Shown here one piece after another: positions 1-8,226 of a stretch of DNA of 64,000 nt. The translations under genes and the position numbers were made by a program. The notes under the pieces were generated by a model. That model did no database searches. It had not been told where the DNA came from and worked only from the letters and a program-made list of their open reading frames with translations. This DNA is from an uncultured Phascolarctobacterium sp. (GTDB lineage Bacteria > Bacillota > Negativicutes > Acidaminococcales > Acidaminococcaceae), in assembly GCA_905207485.1 (NCBI GenBank), contig CAJLLL010000003.1, positions 1-64,000 of the forward strand, in the 5' to 3' direction. How positions within the stretch are numbered: position 1 is the stretch's first letter; every line of letters begins with the position of its first letter.

Positions 1-1
1 A

Positions 2-52
2 TATTATGGCGTAGCATTCAATCATTCAAAGAAACAGGATGGCGAGATGTAA
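2..52 (+). CDS. possible C-terminal tail of an upstream gene (5' end outside window)
   Basis: Frame 2 is open from the window edge to a TAA at 50-52 and would encode the last 16 residues of a protein. Frame 1 is also open, to a TAA at 76-78. Codons in frame 2 (GGC, GCA, AAA, CAG) match the window better than those in frame 1 (ATA, CGA, GGA), which is the only reason to prefer it. A strong terminator follows at 125, consistent with a gene ending here. Too short for any family assignment. Confidence 0.25.
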   Translation, partial: YYGVAFNHSKKQDGEM

Positions 53-124
53 ATTATCAAAGTATTTATTGTTTGTAATAACAGATTGTATCTGCTTTTT
101 GACATCCGTCATTTGTATGGAAAA

Positions 125-154
125 AAGAAAGCTGCCAGCAAAGGCAGCTTTCTT
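125..154 (+). terminator. intrinsic terminator
   Basis: A perfect 12-bp stem (125-136 with 143-154) with a 6-nt loop. A-rich on the left and T-rich on the right, so it could work in both directions. It probably ends the gene entering from the left edge. Between here and 374 I see only AT-rich sequence with no supported gene. Confidence 0.75.
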
Positions 155-373
155 TCACTTTTATAAAGATAATATTAAATAAAATAACGTTGTTTTTTGT
201 ATCATGCAAGCCGCATAAACACTGGCTTTTTGCCCTCACTATTTATCATATATTAATGGTTGTGCCATTTTATTTTGGATTTAATTCGCACATTATTTAT
301 GTTTTCGCACGCCAAAGTATTATTTTATTTTAGTAAAAAACGGCAATTTTAGGGCAAAATTTTTGAGATAAAT

Positions 374-406
374 AAAAAAGAACGGCTGTTTAAGCCGTTC
401 TTTTTT
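374..406 (-). terminator. purC terminator
   Basis: Perfect 14-bp stem (374-387 with 393-406), loop GTTTA, with A/T runs forming the outer part of the stem. It lies 10 nt beyond the purC stop codon and reads as an intrinsic terminator on the minus strand. Confidence 0.8.
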
Positions 407-416
407 ATTTTATGCT

Positions 417-1100
417 TTATTTGCCGAGGATAATGGAAGTTAAGGTTACAGGGTCAACATATTTGCCGTCTTTGTAAACGCGCATGTTGCCGCTGGCGAT
501 TTCGTCGATGAGGATAACTTCGCCGTTGTGGTAACCAAATTCAAATTTGATATCGTACAGGTCAAGACCGATTTTAGCAAGGTCTTCAGCAACGATTTTG
601 GTGATTTTCAGAGTCTGTTCTTTCAGGCTCTTGTAATCTTCGTGGCCCATGATGCCGAGTGCAACAAGAGCGTCTTCGGTAACCAGCGGATCGCCTTTAG
701 CGTCATCTTTGAAAGTGGTTTCAACATAGCCGCCTTCAATTGCGGTGCCGTCAGCAATGTAATCGCCATAGCGGCGGATGAAGCTGCCGGTTGCTTTTAA
801 ACGGCAGATAACTTCAAGGCCTTTGCCGAATACTTTACAGGGAAGAACTTCCATGGTAGCGTTGTCGATATCAGCGCTTACATAGTGGGTTTTTACGCCT
901 TCTTTTTTAAGAATTTCAAAGAAGTGGATAGAGGTTTCAAGGTTTGCTTTGCCGATACCTTCAATGGTAAGGCCGATGCTGTTTTCGCCCGGGTCGAATA
1001 CGCCGTCTTTGCCGGTGCAGTCATCTTTAAATTTTAAGAGTACGTTACCGTTTTCAAGTTGATAAACGGTTTTAGTTTTGCCTTCGTAAATTTTTTCCAT
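417..1100 (-). CDS. purC: SAICAR synthetase (phosphoribosylaminoimidazole-succinocarboxamide synthase)
   Basis: Joins CAIR and L-aspartate with ATP to make SAICAR, a late step of de novo purine synthesis in the cytoplasm. The 227 residues start [10 protein letters not shown], the typical PurC opening with the nucleotide-binding YEGKTK strand, and contain the RLKATGSF segment near residue 100. An in-frame TTG lies 21 nt upstream at 1121, but an AAAGGAG ribosome site lies between it and the ATG at 1100, so 1100 is the start. The C-terminal part reads [15 protein letters not shown] where E. coli-type enzymes have a DE-SPD-SRLWD motif, suggesting a different subfamily. It stands alone, not in a pur operon. 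Confidence 0.93.
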   Translation of the reverse strand: MEKIYEGKTKTVYQLENGNVLLKFKDDCTGKDGVFDPGENSIGLTIEGIGKANLETSIHFFEILKKEGVKTHYVSADIDNATMEVLPCKVFGKGLEVICRLKATGSFIRRYGDYIADGTAIEGGYVETTFKDDAKGDPLVTEDALVALGIMGHEDYKSLKEQTLKITKIVAEDLAKIGLDLYDIKFEFGYHNGEVILIDEIASGNMRVYKDGKYVDPVTLTSIILGK

Positions 1101-1243
1101 GAGTTTTACTGCTCCTTTCAAACTTTGGATAACTATAAAAATATTATATACTTAGCCTTCGCATATAGCAAGAGGTGTAACAAAATTTATATTTTAATTA
1201 AAATGTATACATTATTAAATTAAAAAGCAGTTATGGTATAGCT

Positions 1244-1735
1244 TCATTTCTTGCCCTTTACTTTCATTTCCATCTGTCGTTTGGAACGGTGGTATTGCAG
1301 CATAAAGCGGCGCACCTTAATTACGCGGAATAAACTGGAAACAAGCATTACGCCGATAGCAATGGCTACGGAGTCCGTCATGGCGGTGAGCAGGATGGAA
1401 GTGCCGTTGTTGTAATCGTTGTTTATAATGGCAAACATGCCCTGATAAATGCCAAGGCCGGGTACTAACGGCACAATGCCAGGTATAACGAATACAGTTA
1501 CCGGCTGTTTGAAAATACGCGAACTTAATTCACTTGCCAGAGCAAGAGAGATGGTAGCCGTAAAGTTGGAAACGAAAGATGTATAGCCAAGTTCATGCCG
1601 CAGGTAGATAAAAACTACCCAGCCGATAGCGCCAATAAAGCCATCGATAAGCACAATTTTTTTAGGTGCCTGAAACAGCACTGCAAAGGCCATGGTAGCA
1701 AGGCAGGCGAACAGAAATGCGGTAATCATTTCCAT
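1244..1735 (-). CDS. threonine/serine exporter, ThrE_2 (DUF3815/YjjB-like) subunit
   Basis: 163-residue integral membrane protein with about five hydrophobic segments, including the PGIVPLVPG loop typical of the C-terminal half of ThrE-type exporters. With the preceding gene it makes a split ThrE exporter, thought to export threonine, serine or small dicarboxylates across the inner membrane. The ATG at 1735 has a GGGGGTGG site 5 nt upstream; a GTG at 1744 is less likely. The start overlaps the end of the upstream partner by 10 nt, implying translational coupling. Substrate is not readable from sequence. Confidence 0.85.
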   Translation of the reverse strand: MEMITAFLFACLATMAFAVLFQAPKKIVLIDGFIGAIGWVVFIYLRHELGYTSFVSNFTATISLALASELSSRIFKQPVTVFVIPGIVPLVPGLGIYQGMFAIINNDYNNGTSILLTAMTDSVAIAIGVMLVSSLFRVIKVRRFMLQYHRSKRQMEMKVKGKK

Positions 1736-2508
1736 AAATCCCACCCCCAGATAAACCAGGCACGCAGCACAAATGCGATGCCGATGGCAATGGAAGAAGC
1801 AAACAGCAGCGCTTCGGCTATGCGTGAATTGCCGCTCATTAAATTGCCTGCCATATAGTCACGCAGGCCGTTGCAGAACGGTACTCCCGGAACAAAAGGC
1901 ATCAGCGCGCCTACAATAATTTTTTCCATGGTGCACTGCACGCTTATGGCGCAGCACGATAATGCCACTGTACCGATAACAACGCCTGCTATTGCATTTT
2001 CCCAAAAGGCGCTGGGGTGGTAACCGGCAATTTGCTTAAGCACAAGCATTGCCGTGCCTCCAGTTACAAAGGCGGCAATAAAATCGTGGCTGTTGCCGCC
2101 CAGCATAGCCGAAAAGGCCGCCGACCCAATGGCCGATGCCAGACAAACGGACCATTTGCCATAAGGAGCGGGCTGCCGCCATTTTTTTTCAAGCCAGTTA
2201 CAGGTATCTTCGTAATTCATTTCCCATTTGGAAAAATTATAAGACATGGTGTTCATTTCGCTGATAAGGCTTAAATTGGTGCTGCGGTAGCCAATGCGGC
2301 TTACGCGGATAAAACTGTCGGTATCTTCATTGCCTAAAATGATAACGGTCGGCGTTACAAACGGGTCTACCTCGTAACCATGCACCAGGCAGCAGCGGGA
2401 AATGGTATCTTCAACACGGTAGGTTTCCGCACCGCTTTTAAGCAGAATTTTGCCTATTTTTACGGCGATATTAATGGTTTCATCGCGCGTAAAATTGCTT
2501 TTAGCCAT
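1726..2508 (-). CDS. threonine/serine exporter, ThrE (DUF1212/YjjP-like) subunit
   Basis: 260 residues. A soluble N-terminal part (about 1-110, with the GKILLKSGAETYRVEDTI motif of the family) precedes several transmembrane segments and the PFVPGVPFCNGLRD loop. It is the N-terminal half-equivalent of ThrE and pairs with the downstream small subunit. The ATG at 2508 overlaps the stop of the UDG-like gene by 8 nt; a longer TTG-started form (2532) is not supported by a ribosome site. Translation is probably coupled along the whole 3654-1244 operon. Confidence 0.87.
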   Translation of the reverse strand: MAKSNFTRDETINIAVKIGKILLKSGAETYRVEDTISRCCLVHGYEVDPFVTPTVIILGNEDTDSFIRVSRIGYRSTNLSLISEMNTMSYNFSKWEMNYEDTCNWLEKKWRQPAPYGKWSVCLASAIGSAAFSAMLGGNSHDFIAAFVTGGTAMLVLKQIAGYHPSAFWENAIAGVVIGTVALSCCAISVQCTMEKIIVGALMPFVPGVPFCNGLRDYMAGNLMSGNSRIAEALLFASSIAIGIAFVLRAWFIWGWDLWK

Positions 2509-3223
2509 TGGTTTCACCGCCTTGTGCGGCAAAAAGCGCAGCTACTGCCGCTTTAAAAGCATTTGCGCCGCCCATGGATGGATGTGGTACGCAATCGCAG
2601 GCTACGCCGTATTTACTTAAGGTCTGCTGCGATTTGCGGCCAATGGCAACAACCTTCATGCCCGGAATAAGCTGCATTAAAAGGCGTGCGTATTCAATTC
2701 CGGCGTCAAGTTCATCTCCGGTTGGCGTGCGGTTGCTTAAAATATTGCCATCTTTATAAGGATGGAACGGAAAAATATTCCATAAAACCGTATCATAAGG
2801 TGAAAGTCCATGCCTTGCAATGGTGTTCCACATTACCGTTGCCGTGGGTTCATTAAAGCCGTACAATTTCTGCGTGCGGTTAAGGCGCGGGCTTTGCGGG
2901 CTGCTGGTACGTTCATAATGCCACTCGCCAAGCACTGCCTGCGGGTTAACATCCGGATGATGGCCAAGCAAAATACGTTCGCTCGTCATTGCCATGCCGG
3001 AAAAATGACCGCCCTGGTAGCCGAGCCCTTCGGCTATGAATAAAAAGTGCGCGTTTTGGCGCAGTTCAAGATAACGCTTAAAATTAGCCGCGCGGATGGC
3101 AGGCGCTTCCGGGCCGATGTCGCATTCGGGGTCATAATCCTGCCAGGGGTTAAATACTAAAGGCTTATTATATTGTTGTAACTTTTCAATAAAGGTTTCT
3201 ATTGTCACAATATGCTCCGTCAT
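2501..3223 (-). CDS. uracil-DNA glycosylase superfamily protein
   Basis: 240-residue cytoplasmic protein of the UDG-like fold. The AEGLGYQGGHFSG segment near residue 65 fits the conserved glycosylase loop and VPHPSMGGANAF near the C-terminus fits the HPS/leucine-loop motif. Proteins of this group excise damaged bases, but some family members have lost activity, so the substrate is uncertain. Its ATG overlaps the stop codon of the upstream exported protein by 1 nt, and its own end overlaps the ThrE gene. DNA repair inside an exporter operon is odd, and the function is inferred only from the fold motifs. Confidence 0.78.
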   Translation of the reverse strand: MTEHIVTIETFIEKLQQYNKPLVFNPWQDYDPECDIGPEAPAIRAANFKRYLELRQNAHFLFIAEGLGYQGGHFSGMAMTSERILLGHHPDVNPQAVLGEWHYERTSSPQSPRLNRTQKLYGFNEPTATVMWNTIARHGLSPYDTVLWNIFPFHPYKDGNILSNRTPTGDELDAGIEYARLLMQLIPGMKVVAIGRKSQQTLSKYGVACDCVPHPSMGGANAFKAAVAALFAAQGGETNG

Positions 3224-3654
3224 TAAAGTTTTACATCAATCTGTGCCGATACGCCTACACCCTGTACGCGGTTAACATCGGTAATGGCAACTTTGTCAAT
3301 CGGTATCAGTGCTTTGGCGCGGAAGCTGCCGAAAAACGATGCTTCAATTAAAAGCGCTGCCTGGCATTTTTCTACCTGGGCATGCGGGCCGCTTACCTGT
3401 GCCGCACCGGCATAGCTGCCATCACCAACGGTAATTACTGGCACAACTTTGGTAGCGTAATTGCTGCTGACAGCGTATTTGCCTGTTAAAGTGTTGATGG
3501 CGCTGTTTAACTGGTCGTCAAACTGGCTGACCAGAAGGCCTACTGCGCCGCCTTTTAAAACAGTGCCCAAAATGCCTGCCTGTACCGGCGCAGTGCTGCT
3601 GCCAAGCACAAAGCCGCAAACAAGCGCCATTGCTATATATTTTTTGCCTTGCAT
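3223..3654 (-). CDS. exported protein of unknown function
   Basis: 143 residues starting with a clear signal peptide (positively charged MQGKK, hydrophobic core, cleavage likely after VQA near residue 26). The mature part is small with a glycine-rich start (GTVLKGGAVG) and ends in a region VGVSAQIDVKL. No known family recognised. It leads the operon followed by the UDG-like protein and the ThrE pair; the ATG at 3654 is preceded by GGGAGG. Exported to the periplasm or outer membrane by inference from the signal peptide. Confidence 0.72.
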   Translation of the reverse strand: MQGKKYIAMALVCGFVLGSSTAPVQAGILGTVLKGGAVGLLVSQFDDQLNSAINTLTGKYAVSSNYATKVVPVITVGDGSYAGAAQVSGPHAQVEKCQAALLIEASFFGSFRAKALIPIDKVAITDVNRVQGVGVSAQIDVKL

Positions 3655-3804
3655 AATAAAACCTCCCGTAAAAAACTTACAATATTATTATTTTCGCCAT
3701 TTTTTTATAAACGCCTGCCCGTTGTAAAACTTTTTTAAGGATATTTACATGCCGTCTGTTTTGGCGTACCATAAGAGTATAGCATTAAAAAGGAGCTGAA
3801 AACA

Positions 3805-4986
3805 ATGGAATTTTTTCAATATTTAGCACCGACAAAAGTAATTTTTGGGCGCGGCATGGAAGCACGCGTTGGCGAATTATGCAAAGAGCAGGGAGCAAAA
3901 AAAGTGCTTATCCATTATGGAGGGCACAGCGCTAAAAAAAGCGGCTTGCTTGATAAAATCTGCGCATCTCTTGATAAAGCAGGCATCAGTTATGTGGAAC
4001 TTGGCGGAGTTGTGCCCAATCCGCGTTTAAGCAAAGTTTATGAAGGCATTGAACTTGGCAGAAAAGAAAATGTTGATTTTATTCTGGCTGTTGGCGGCGG
4101 CAGCGTTATCGACAGCGCCAAAGCCATCGGTTACGGGCTGACCAATGAAGGTGATGTATGGGATTATTACACCGGCAAAGCGCCGCAGGCGTGCCTGCCT
4201 ATCGGCACGGTGCTGACCATTGCCGCTGCGGGCAGCGAAATGAGCAACGCCAGCATTATTACCAATGAAGAAGGCTGGTTAAAACGCGGGGCATATTCGC
4301 CTTACGCTTACTGCAAATTTGCCGTTATGAATCCGGAACTTACTTATACATTGCCTGCTTACCAAACGGCAAGCGGCTGTACCGATATTATTGTACACAG
4401 CCTGGAACGCTTTTTTGTTAAGCCCAATGTAAAACAGCTTAATTTAACGGACGGCATTGCCGAAACGCTGATTAAAAACGTAATGCGCAACGTAAAAATT
4501 GCGCTTAAAAAGCCCGATGATTATGATGCCCGCGCCGAAATTATGTGGAGCGGAACTTTATCACATAACGATATTACCGGCGACCGCACTTTGGGAGACT
4601 GGGCCTGCCATCAGCTTGAGCATGAACTGGGCGGTATGTTTGATATTGCCCATGGTGCAGGACTGGCGGCAGTTTGGGGAAGCTGGGCGCGCTATGTAAT
4701 GCCTGCGAATCCGGCGCGTTTTGTACAGCTTGCCGTTAATGTATTCGGCATTCCCTATACCGCAGGCGATGAAGAAAAAATTGCCCTTGAAGGCATTGAA
4801 GCTATGGAAAACTTCTTTAGAAGCATCAACATGCCTACCAAAATAAGCGACATGGGCATTGAACTTACCGAAGAACAGATTAAGGAACTGGCTTATAAGT
4901 GCAGCTTTAAAAACACGCGCACTATTGGCGGCTTTAAAGCACTGAATATTGAGGATATGGAAAATATCTACCGGATGGCAAAATAA
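3805..4986 (+). CDS. iron-containing alcohol dehydrogenase (BDH/YqhD type)
   Basis: 393 residues, the usual length of group III iron-type alcohol dehydrogenases. The nucleotide site GGGSVIDSAKAI is near residue 95, and the metal region with CHQLEHELGG and a following HGAGLA is near 270-290. Members reduce aldehydes or ketones with NAD(P)H, such as butanol dehydrogenase and YqhD. AGGAGCTG precedes the ATG. The next gene starts on the last base of its stop codon, so it heads a three-gene run with pcp and the nitroreductase. The physiological substrate cannot be told from sequence. Confidence 0.9.
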   Translation: MEFFQYLAPTKVIFGRGMEARVGELCKEQGAKKVLIHYGGHSAKKSGLLDKICASLDKAGISYVELGGVVPNPRLSKVYEGIELGRKENVDFILAVGGGSVIDSAKAIGYGLTNEGDVWDYYTGKAPQACLPIGTVLTIAAAGSEMSNASIITNEEGWLKRGAYSPYAYCKFAVMNPELTYTLPAYQTASGCTDIIVHSLERFFVKPNVKQLNLTDGIAETLIKNVMRNVKIALKKPDDYDARAEIMWSGTLSHNDITGDRTLGDWACHQLEHELGGMFDIAHGAGLAAVWGSWARYVMPANPARFVQLAVNVFGIPYTAGDEEKIALEGIEAMENFFRSINMPTKISDMGIELTEEQIKELAYKCSFKNTRTIGGFKALNIEDMENIYRMAK

Positions 4987-5603
4987 TGCACAAACTGTTA
5001 TTAACCGGGTTTGACCCGTTTGCGCATTATAATGTTAACCCATCGTGGGAAGCGGTAAAGGCGCTGCCGGATGTTATTGGCAGTTTTAGCGTTGCAAAAT
5101 TGATGCTGCCCAACATTTACGGCACGGCAGGAAGATTATTGCTTGAAGAAGCAGAACGTGTAAAGCCGGCCGTTATTTTAATGACGGGTATGGACAGCGG
5201 CAGCACCAAACTGCATATTGATACTGTTGCCGTTAATTTGCGTGATGCGCTTATTGAAGACAATAAAGGCGCAAAACCGTGGGGCGAGCCGGTAGTGCCC
5301 GGCGCCCCTGCGGCATACTTTGCCACCATACCCGTACATAAACTTGTGGCGAGTCTGCAAAAGCAGGGCTGCCCCGTGCATTTAGGTTATTGCACCGGCG
5401 GCTATGTATGCAACGATATTTTTTATATGGTGGCGCATCACTTTGCAGGCAGCAAGGTAAAAGTAGGTTTTATTCATGTGCCGCTGCTGCCTGAGATGGT
5501 ATTTGACGAAAAACTTGCCCTGCCGCTTGAAGAAACGGTTAAAATTTTACGGCAGATTATTGAAGAACTTTCGGTAATGCTGACGGAGGAAGAAAATGCT
5601 TAA
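4986..5603 (+). CDS. pcp: pyroglutamyl-peptidase I family protein (divergent)
   Basis: 205 residues with the C15 peptidase opening LLTGFDPF, the nucleophile region GGYVCNDIFY and the histidine region GFIHVPLLPE. The family removes N-terminal pyroglutamate from peptides in the cytoplasm. Compared with the classical motif GGR-ITPERVAIN, this protein reads GSTKLHIDTVAVN, so the catalytic glutamate position appears to be aspartate and the arginine is absent. Activity may therefore be altered. Its start overlaps the alcohol dehydrogenase stop and its end overlaps the nitroreductase by 8 nt. Confidence 0.83.
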   Translation: MHKLLLTGFDPFAHYNVNPSWEAVKALPDVIGSFSVAKLMLPNIYGTAGRLLLEEAERVKPAVILMTGMDSGSTKLHIDTVAVNLRDALIEDNKGAKPWGEPVVPGAPAAYFATIPVHKLVASLQKQGCPVHLGYCTGGYVCNDIFYMVAHHFAGSKVKVGFIHVPLLPEMVFDEKLALPLEETVKILRQIIEELSVMLTEEENA

Positions 5604-6186
5604 CGCAATCGCCGCAAGGCGCAGTATACGCAAATTTAAAACAACGCCGGTAGCGCGCGAAATAATTGAAGAAGTTTTGCGTGCCGGTTCGCTTGCGCCG
5701 TCTTCAAAAAACAGGCAGCCGTGGAAGTTTATTGTAACAACCGGTCAGGCTAAAGAAGAAGCGCTTGACGTAATGGAACGCGGCTTAAAGCGCGAGGCGC
5801 AGCAGCCGCTTTTGCCAGAGAGTGCTGTGTATATCGGCGGCGCGCACAACACGCTTAACATTATGCGGCAGGCCCCTGTACTGATTTTTGTAGTTAATCC
5901 GCTGGGGCTTGATTTGCTGGCACCGCAAAATGCCGAAAACCGGGTGTTTGAAATTTGCAATGCCCAATCTGTAGGCGCAGCGGTGGAGAATATATCGCTG
6001 GCGGCAGTCGAAAAAGGTTTGGGAAGCTTGTGGATTTGCGATATTTATTTCGCTTACCATGAACTGTGCGAATGGCTGAATTGCAGTGGAGAATTATTTG
6101 CAGCTATTGCACTGGGCTACGCCGATGAAGAACCTGCACCGCGCCCGCGCAAACCGTGGAGTGAAACGGTAGAGTGGCGCGGGTAA
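5596..6186 (+). CDS. nitroreductase family FMN-dependent oxidoreductase
   Basis: 196 residues. The N-terminal AARRSIRKF and RAGSLAPSSKNRQPWKF segments form the FMN-binding signature of the nitroreductase superfamily, and GLGSLWIC near residue 145 fits the second flavin-contact region. Such enzymes reduce nitro groups, quinones or flavins with NAD(P)H in the cytoplasm. GGAGGAAGAAA precedes the ATG inside the end of pcp, so translation is likely coupled. The substrate is not predictable. Confidence 0.9.
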   Translation: MLNAIAARRSIRKFKTTPVAREIIEEVLRAGSLAPSSKNRQPWKFIVTTGQAKEEALDVMERGLKREAQQPLLPESAVYIGGAHNTLNIMRQAPVLIFVVNPLGLDLLAPQNAENRVFEICNAQSVGAAVENISLAAVEKGLGSLWICDIYFAYHELCEWLNCSGELFAAIALGYADEEPAPRPRKPWSETVEWRG

Positions 6187-6212
6187 GTTATTTAAAGTAA
6201 AAGGTTTATTTT

Positions 6213-6800
6213 ATGAACTTTATTGAAAATTTTGCAGAAACCATTAAAAATATACAGGGCTTTCAGCCGGATTTATTTGCCGGAGCAACGGAAACAGAAC
6301 TGAAAGCTGCGGAAGAAAAAATGAATATTACGCTGCCGGAGGATTTTAAAAACTTTTACCGAGCGTTTAATGGGCAGAATGAATATGCAGATGCACTTTT
6401 TGATACGTTCTTTTTGTGCAGCTTAAAGCAGATACTTTATTTTTGGGATGCTTTCAAATTTAACGAAGAAGATTTTCTGCAAATTCCTGCTGAAGCAGAG
6501 TCGGGCATAAAAAATGTATGGGGCTGTACATTGTGGGTGCCTTTTGCCGCAACGGCTGACGGACATTGCCTGTGTCTTGATTTTGCACCGGCAGAAGGCG
6601 GCAATGCAGGGCAGGTTATTACTTTTTGGTATAATTCGCCGGAGCGTGAACTTATTGCGCCATCCTTTAAGGATTTTATTGCTGATTATGTGGCAAATCT
6701 TAAAAACGGCACCTATGTATATACGCAGGAACTTTATGATGACATTACTCTTGGCATGATAGCAAGAAAAGACGGTAAGCCGATGTTTGGTGTTGAATGA
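6213..6800 (+). CDS. SMI1/KNR4 (SUKH) family protein
   Basis: 195 residues with the SUKH-domain pattern: an N-terminal helix, then ATETELKAAEEKMNITLPEDF and FYRAFNGQN, an aromatic core (VWGCTLWVPF), and a C-terminal SFKDFIADYV helix. In bacteria many SUKH proteins are immunity proteins to polymorphic toxins, others have unknown roles. No toxin gene lies nearby, so this may be an orphan immunity protein or a housekeeping SUKH protein. It follows the nitroreductase by 26 nt with AAAGG before the ATG. Confidence 0.82.
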   Translation: MNFIENFAETIKNIQGFQPDLFAGATETELKAAEEKMNITLPEDFKNFYRAFNGQNEYADALFDTFFLCSLKQILYFWDAFKFNEEDFLQIPAEAESGIKNVWGCTLWVPFAATADGHCLCLDFAPAEGGNAGQVITFWYNSPERELIAPSFKDFIADYVANLKNGTYVYTQELYDDITLGMIARKDGKPMFGVE

Positions 6801-6862
6801 CCGTATTTAGTTAAGTGCTTTCTTATTATAATTAAAATAAAATTTTGAAAGTTAAATTAAAA

Positions 6863-7543
6863 ATGGAGAACAAAATTTTTACTATTGACAACAAAAAAAT
6901 AACCGTTTATTCTGCTATAGCGTATAACAAACCGGTAATTTATTTAACAACCTACAACGATGATGGCGGCGATGTTTATGCGGAGCTGCAAAAGCTTTGT
7001 TGCCCGGATTTTACGTTAGTTACAATTAGCGGTTTGAACTGGGAAGCAGAACTTTCGCCGTGGGCAGCGGGCGATTTGTTTAAGTACAGCGAGATGTTTA
7101 CTGGCGGCGCGGATGTTTATTTAAAGTTGCTGACGGAAGAAATTATGCCGCAGGCAGAAAGCATGCTGCCCGGCAAAATTGCCTGGCGCGGTTTGGCGGG
7201 TTATTCACTGGCGGGGTTGTTTACGGTATATGCGCTGTATAAAACTGATTTGTTCAGCCGCGCGGCGAGCATGAGCGGTTCGCTGTGGTACCCCGGTTTT
7301 AAGGATTTTGCATTGGGGCATAATATGGCAAAGGTGCCGGAATATATGTATTTTTCGCTGGGCGACAGGGAGTGCAGAACGCGCAACGCTTATTTAAAAA
7401 CCGTGCAGGATGCGACAGAAGAAATTTTTAAGCACTGCCAAAGCCTTGGTGCCGATTGTGTTTACGAACTTAATCCAGGCGGGCATTACCGCGATATTAT
7501 TAAACGCAGCGCCGCAGGCATTAACTGGATACTTATGAGATAA
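6863..7543 (+). CDS. alpha/beta-hydrolase fold esterase
   Basis: 226 residues from the ATG at 6863; an alternative TTG lies at 6845 and neither has a strong ribosome site. GYSLAG near residue 113 is the nucleophile elbow (GxSxG), SLGDRE near 165 gives a candidate acid and PGGHYRD near 205 the catalytic histidine. The pattern matches the putative esterase/siderophore-esterase (IroE, FrmB-like) group. No signal peptide, so probably cytoplasmic. A terminator follows 4 nt after the stop. Natural substrate unknown. Confidence 0.8.
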   Translation: MENKIFTIDNKKITVYSAIAYNKPVIYLTTYNDDGGDVYAELQKLCCPDFTLVTISGLNWEAELSPWAAGDLFKYSEMFTGGADVYLKLLTEEIMPQAESMLPGKIAWRGLAGYSLAGLFTVYALYKTDLFSRAASMSGSLWYPGFKDFALGHNMAKVPEYMYFSLGDRECRTRNAYLKTVQDATEEIFKHCQSLGADCVYELNPGGHYRDIIKRSAAGINWILMR

Positions 7544-7547
7544 AATT

Positions 7548-7575
7548 AAAACCACCGCTTTGAAACGGTGGTTTT
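7548..7575. terminator. bidirectional terminator between convergent genes
   Basis: Perfect 10-bp stem AAAACCACCG/CGGTGGTTTT with an 8-nt loop, lying between the esterase gene (plus) and tag (minus). The A and T runs at the two sides suit termination in both directions. Confidence 0.8.
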
Positions 7576-7587
7576 GTGTTTTGGGTA

Positions 7588-8208
7588 TTAATCAAATTTG
7601 TTAATATCATGTTCTTTGTAACGGCGTTTAATAACAGTAGGGTAATTTTCGTTAATTTCGCGGTAGCGTGGACAGTTTTGCCCATGGTCATTAATAATGC
7701 CGCAGGCTTGCAGGTGCGAATACACCGTTACGCTGCCAAGGTATTTAAAACCGCGTTTTTTCAAATCACGGCTGATAGCATCGGACAGGCCGTTGCTGGC
7801 AGGGATGTAACCTTCGGCGTGTTTATTGTAAAGGATGGTTTTACCGCCTGAATAACGCCACAAATAGTTGGAAAAACTGCCGAATTCGCTGCGGATTTTA
7901 ATAAACTGCCGTGCGTTGCTAATAATGGCGCGTATTTTGCCAATGGAACGTATCGTGCCTTCGGTAGACATAATGCGCTCTACATCGGTTTCTGTATAAG
8001 CGGCAATTTTTTTGTAGTCAAAATTATCAAAGCAGGCTTGCAGTACCGCACGCTTTTTTAGCACAAGTGTCCAGCTTAAGCCGCACTGCATAACTTCAAG
8101 GGAAAGAAATTCAAACTGCTTTTGGTCATCTTTCAGCGGCACGCCCCATTCTGTATTGTGGTATGCCTTATTAAGTTCATCATGCAAGGCCCAGCTGCAA
8201 TAACTCAT
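7588..8208 (-). CDS. tag: DNA-3-methyladenine glycosylase I
   Basis: 206 residues. Excises 3-methyladenine from alkylated DNA in base-excision repair. The zinc-binding residues typical of Tag are visible: the cysteine in SYCSWA at the N-terminus, a histidine in YHNTEWG, and the C-terminal INDHGQNCP with His and Cys. The aromatic segment CGLSWTLVLKKR is also diagnostic. Two ATGs lie in tandem; GGAGG is 5 nt before the second (8208) but only 2 nt before the first (8211), so 8208 is chosen. The EamA gene lies upstream on the same strand and ends into this gene's promoter region. Confidence 0.93.
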   Translation of the reverse strand: MSYCSWALHDELNKAYHNTEWGVPLKDDQKQFEFLSLEVMQCGLSWTLVLKKRAVLQACFDNFDYKKIAAYTETDVERIMSTEGTIRSIGKIRAIISNARQFIKIRSEFGSFSNYLWRYSGGKTILYNKHAEGYIPASNGLSDAISRDLKKRGFKYLGSVTVYSHLQACGIINDHGQNCPRYREINENYPTVIKRRYKEHDINKFD

Positions 8209-8226
8209 CATATCCTCCGCGGTTAA

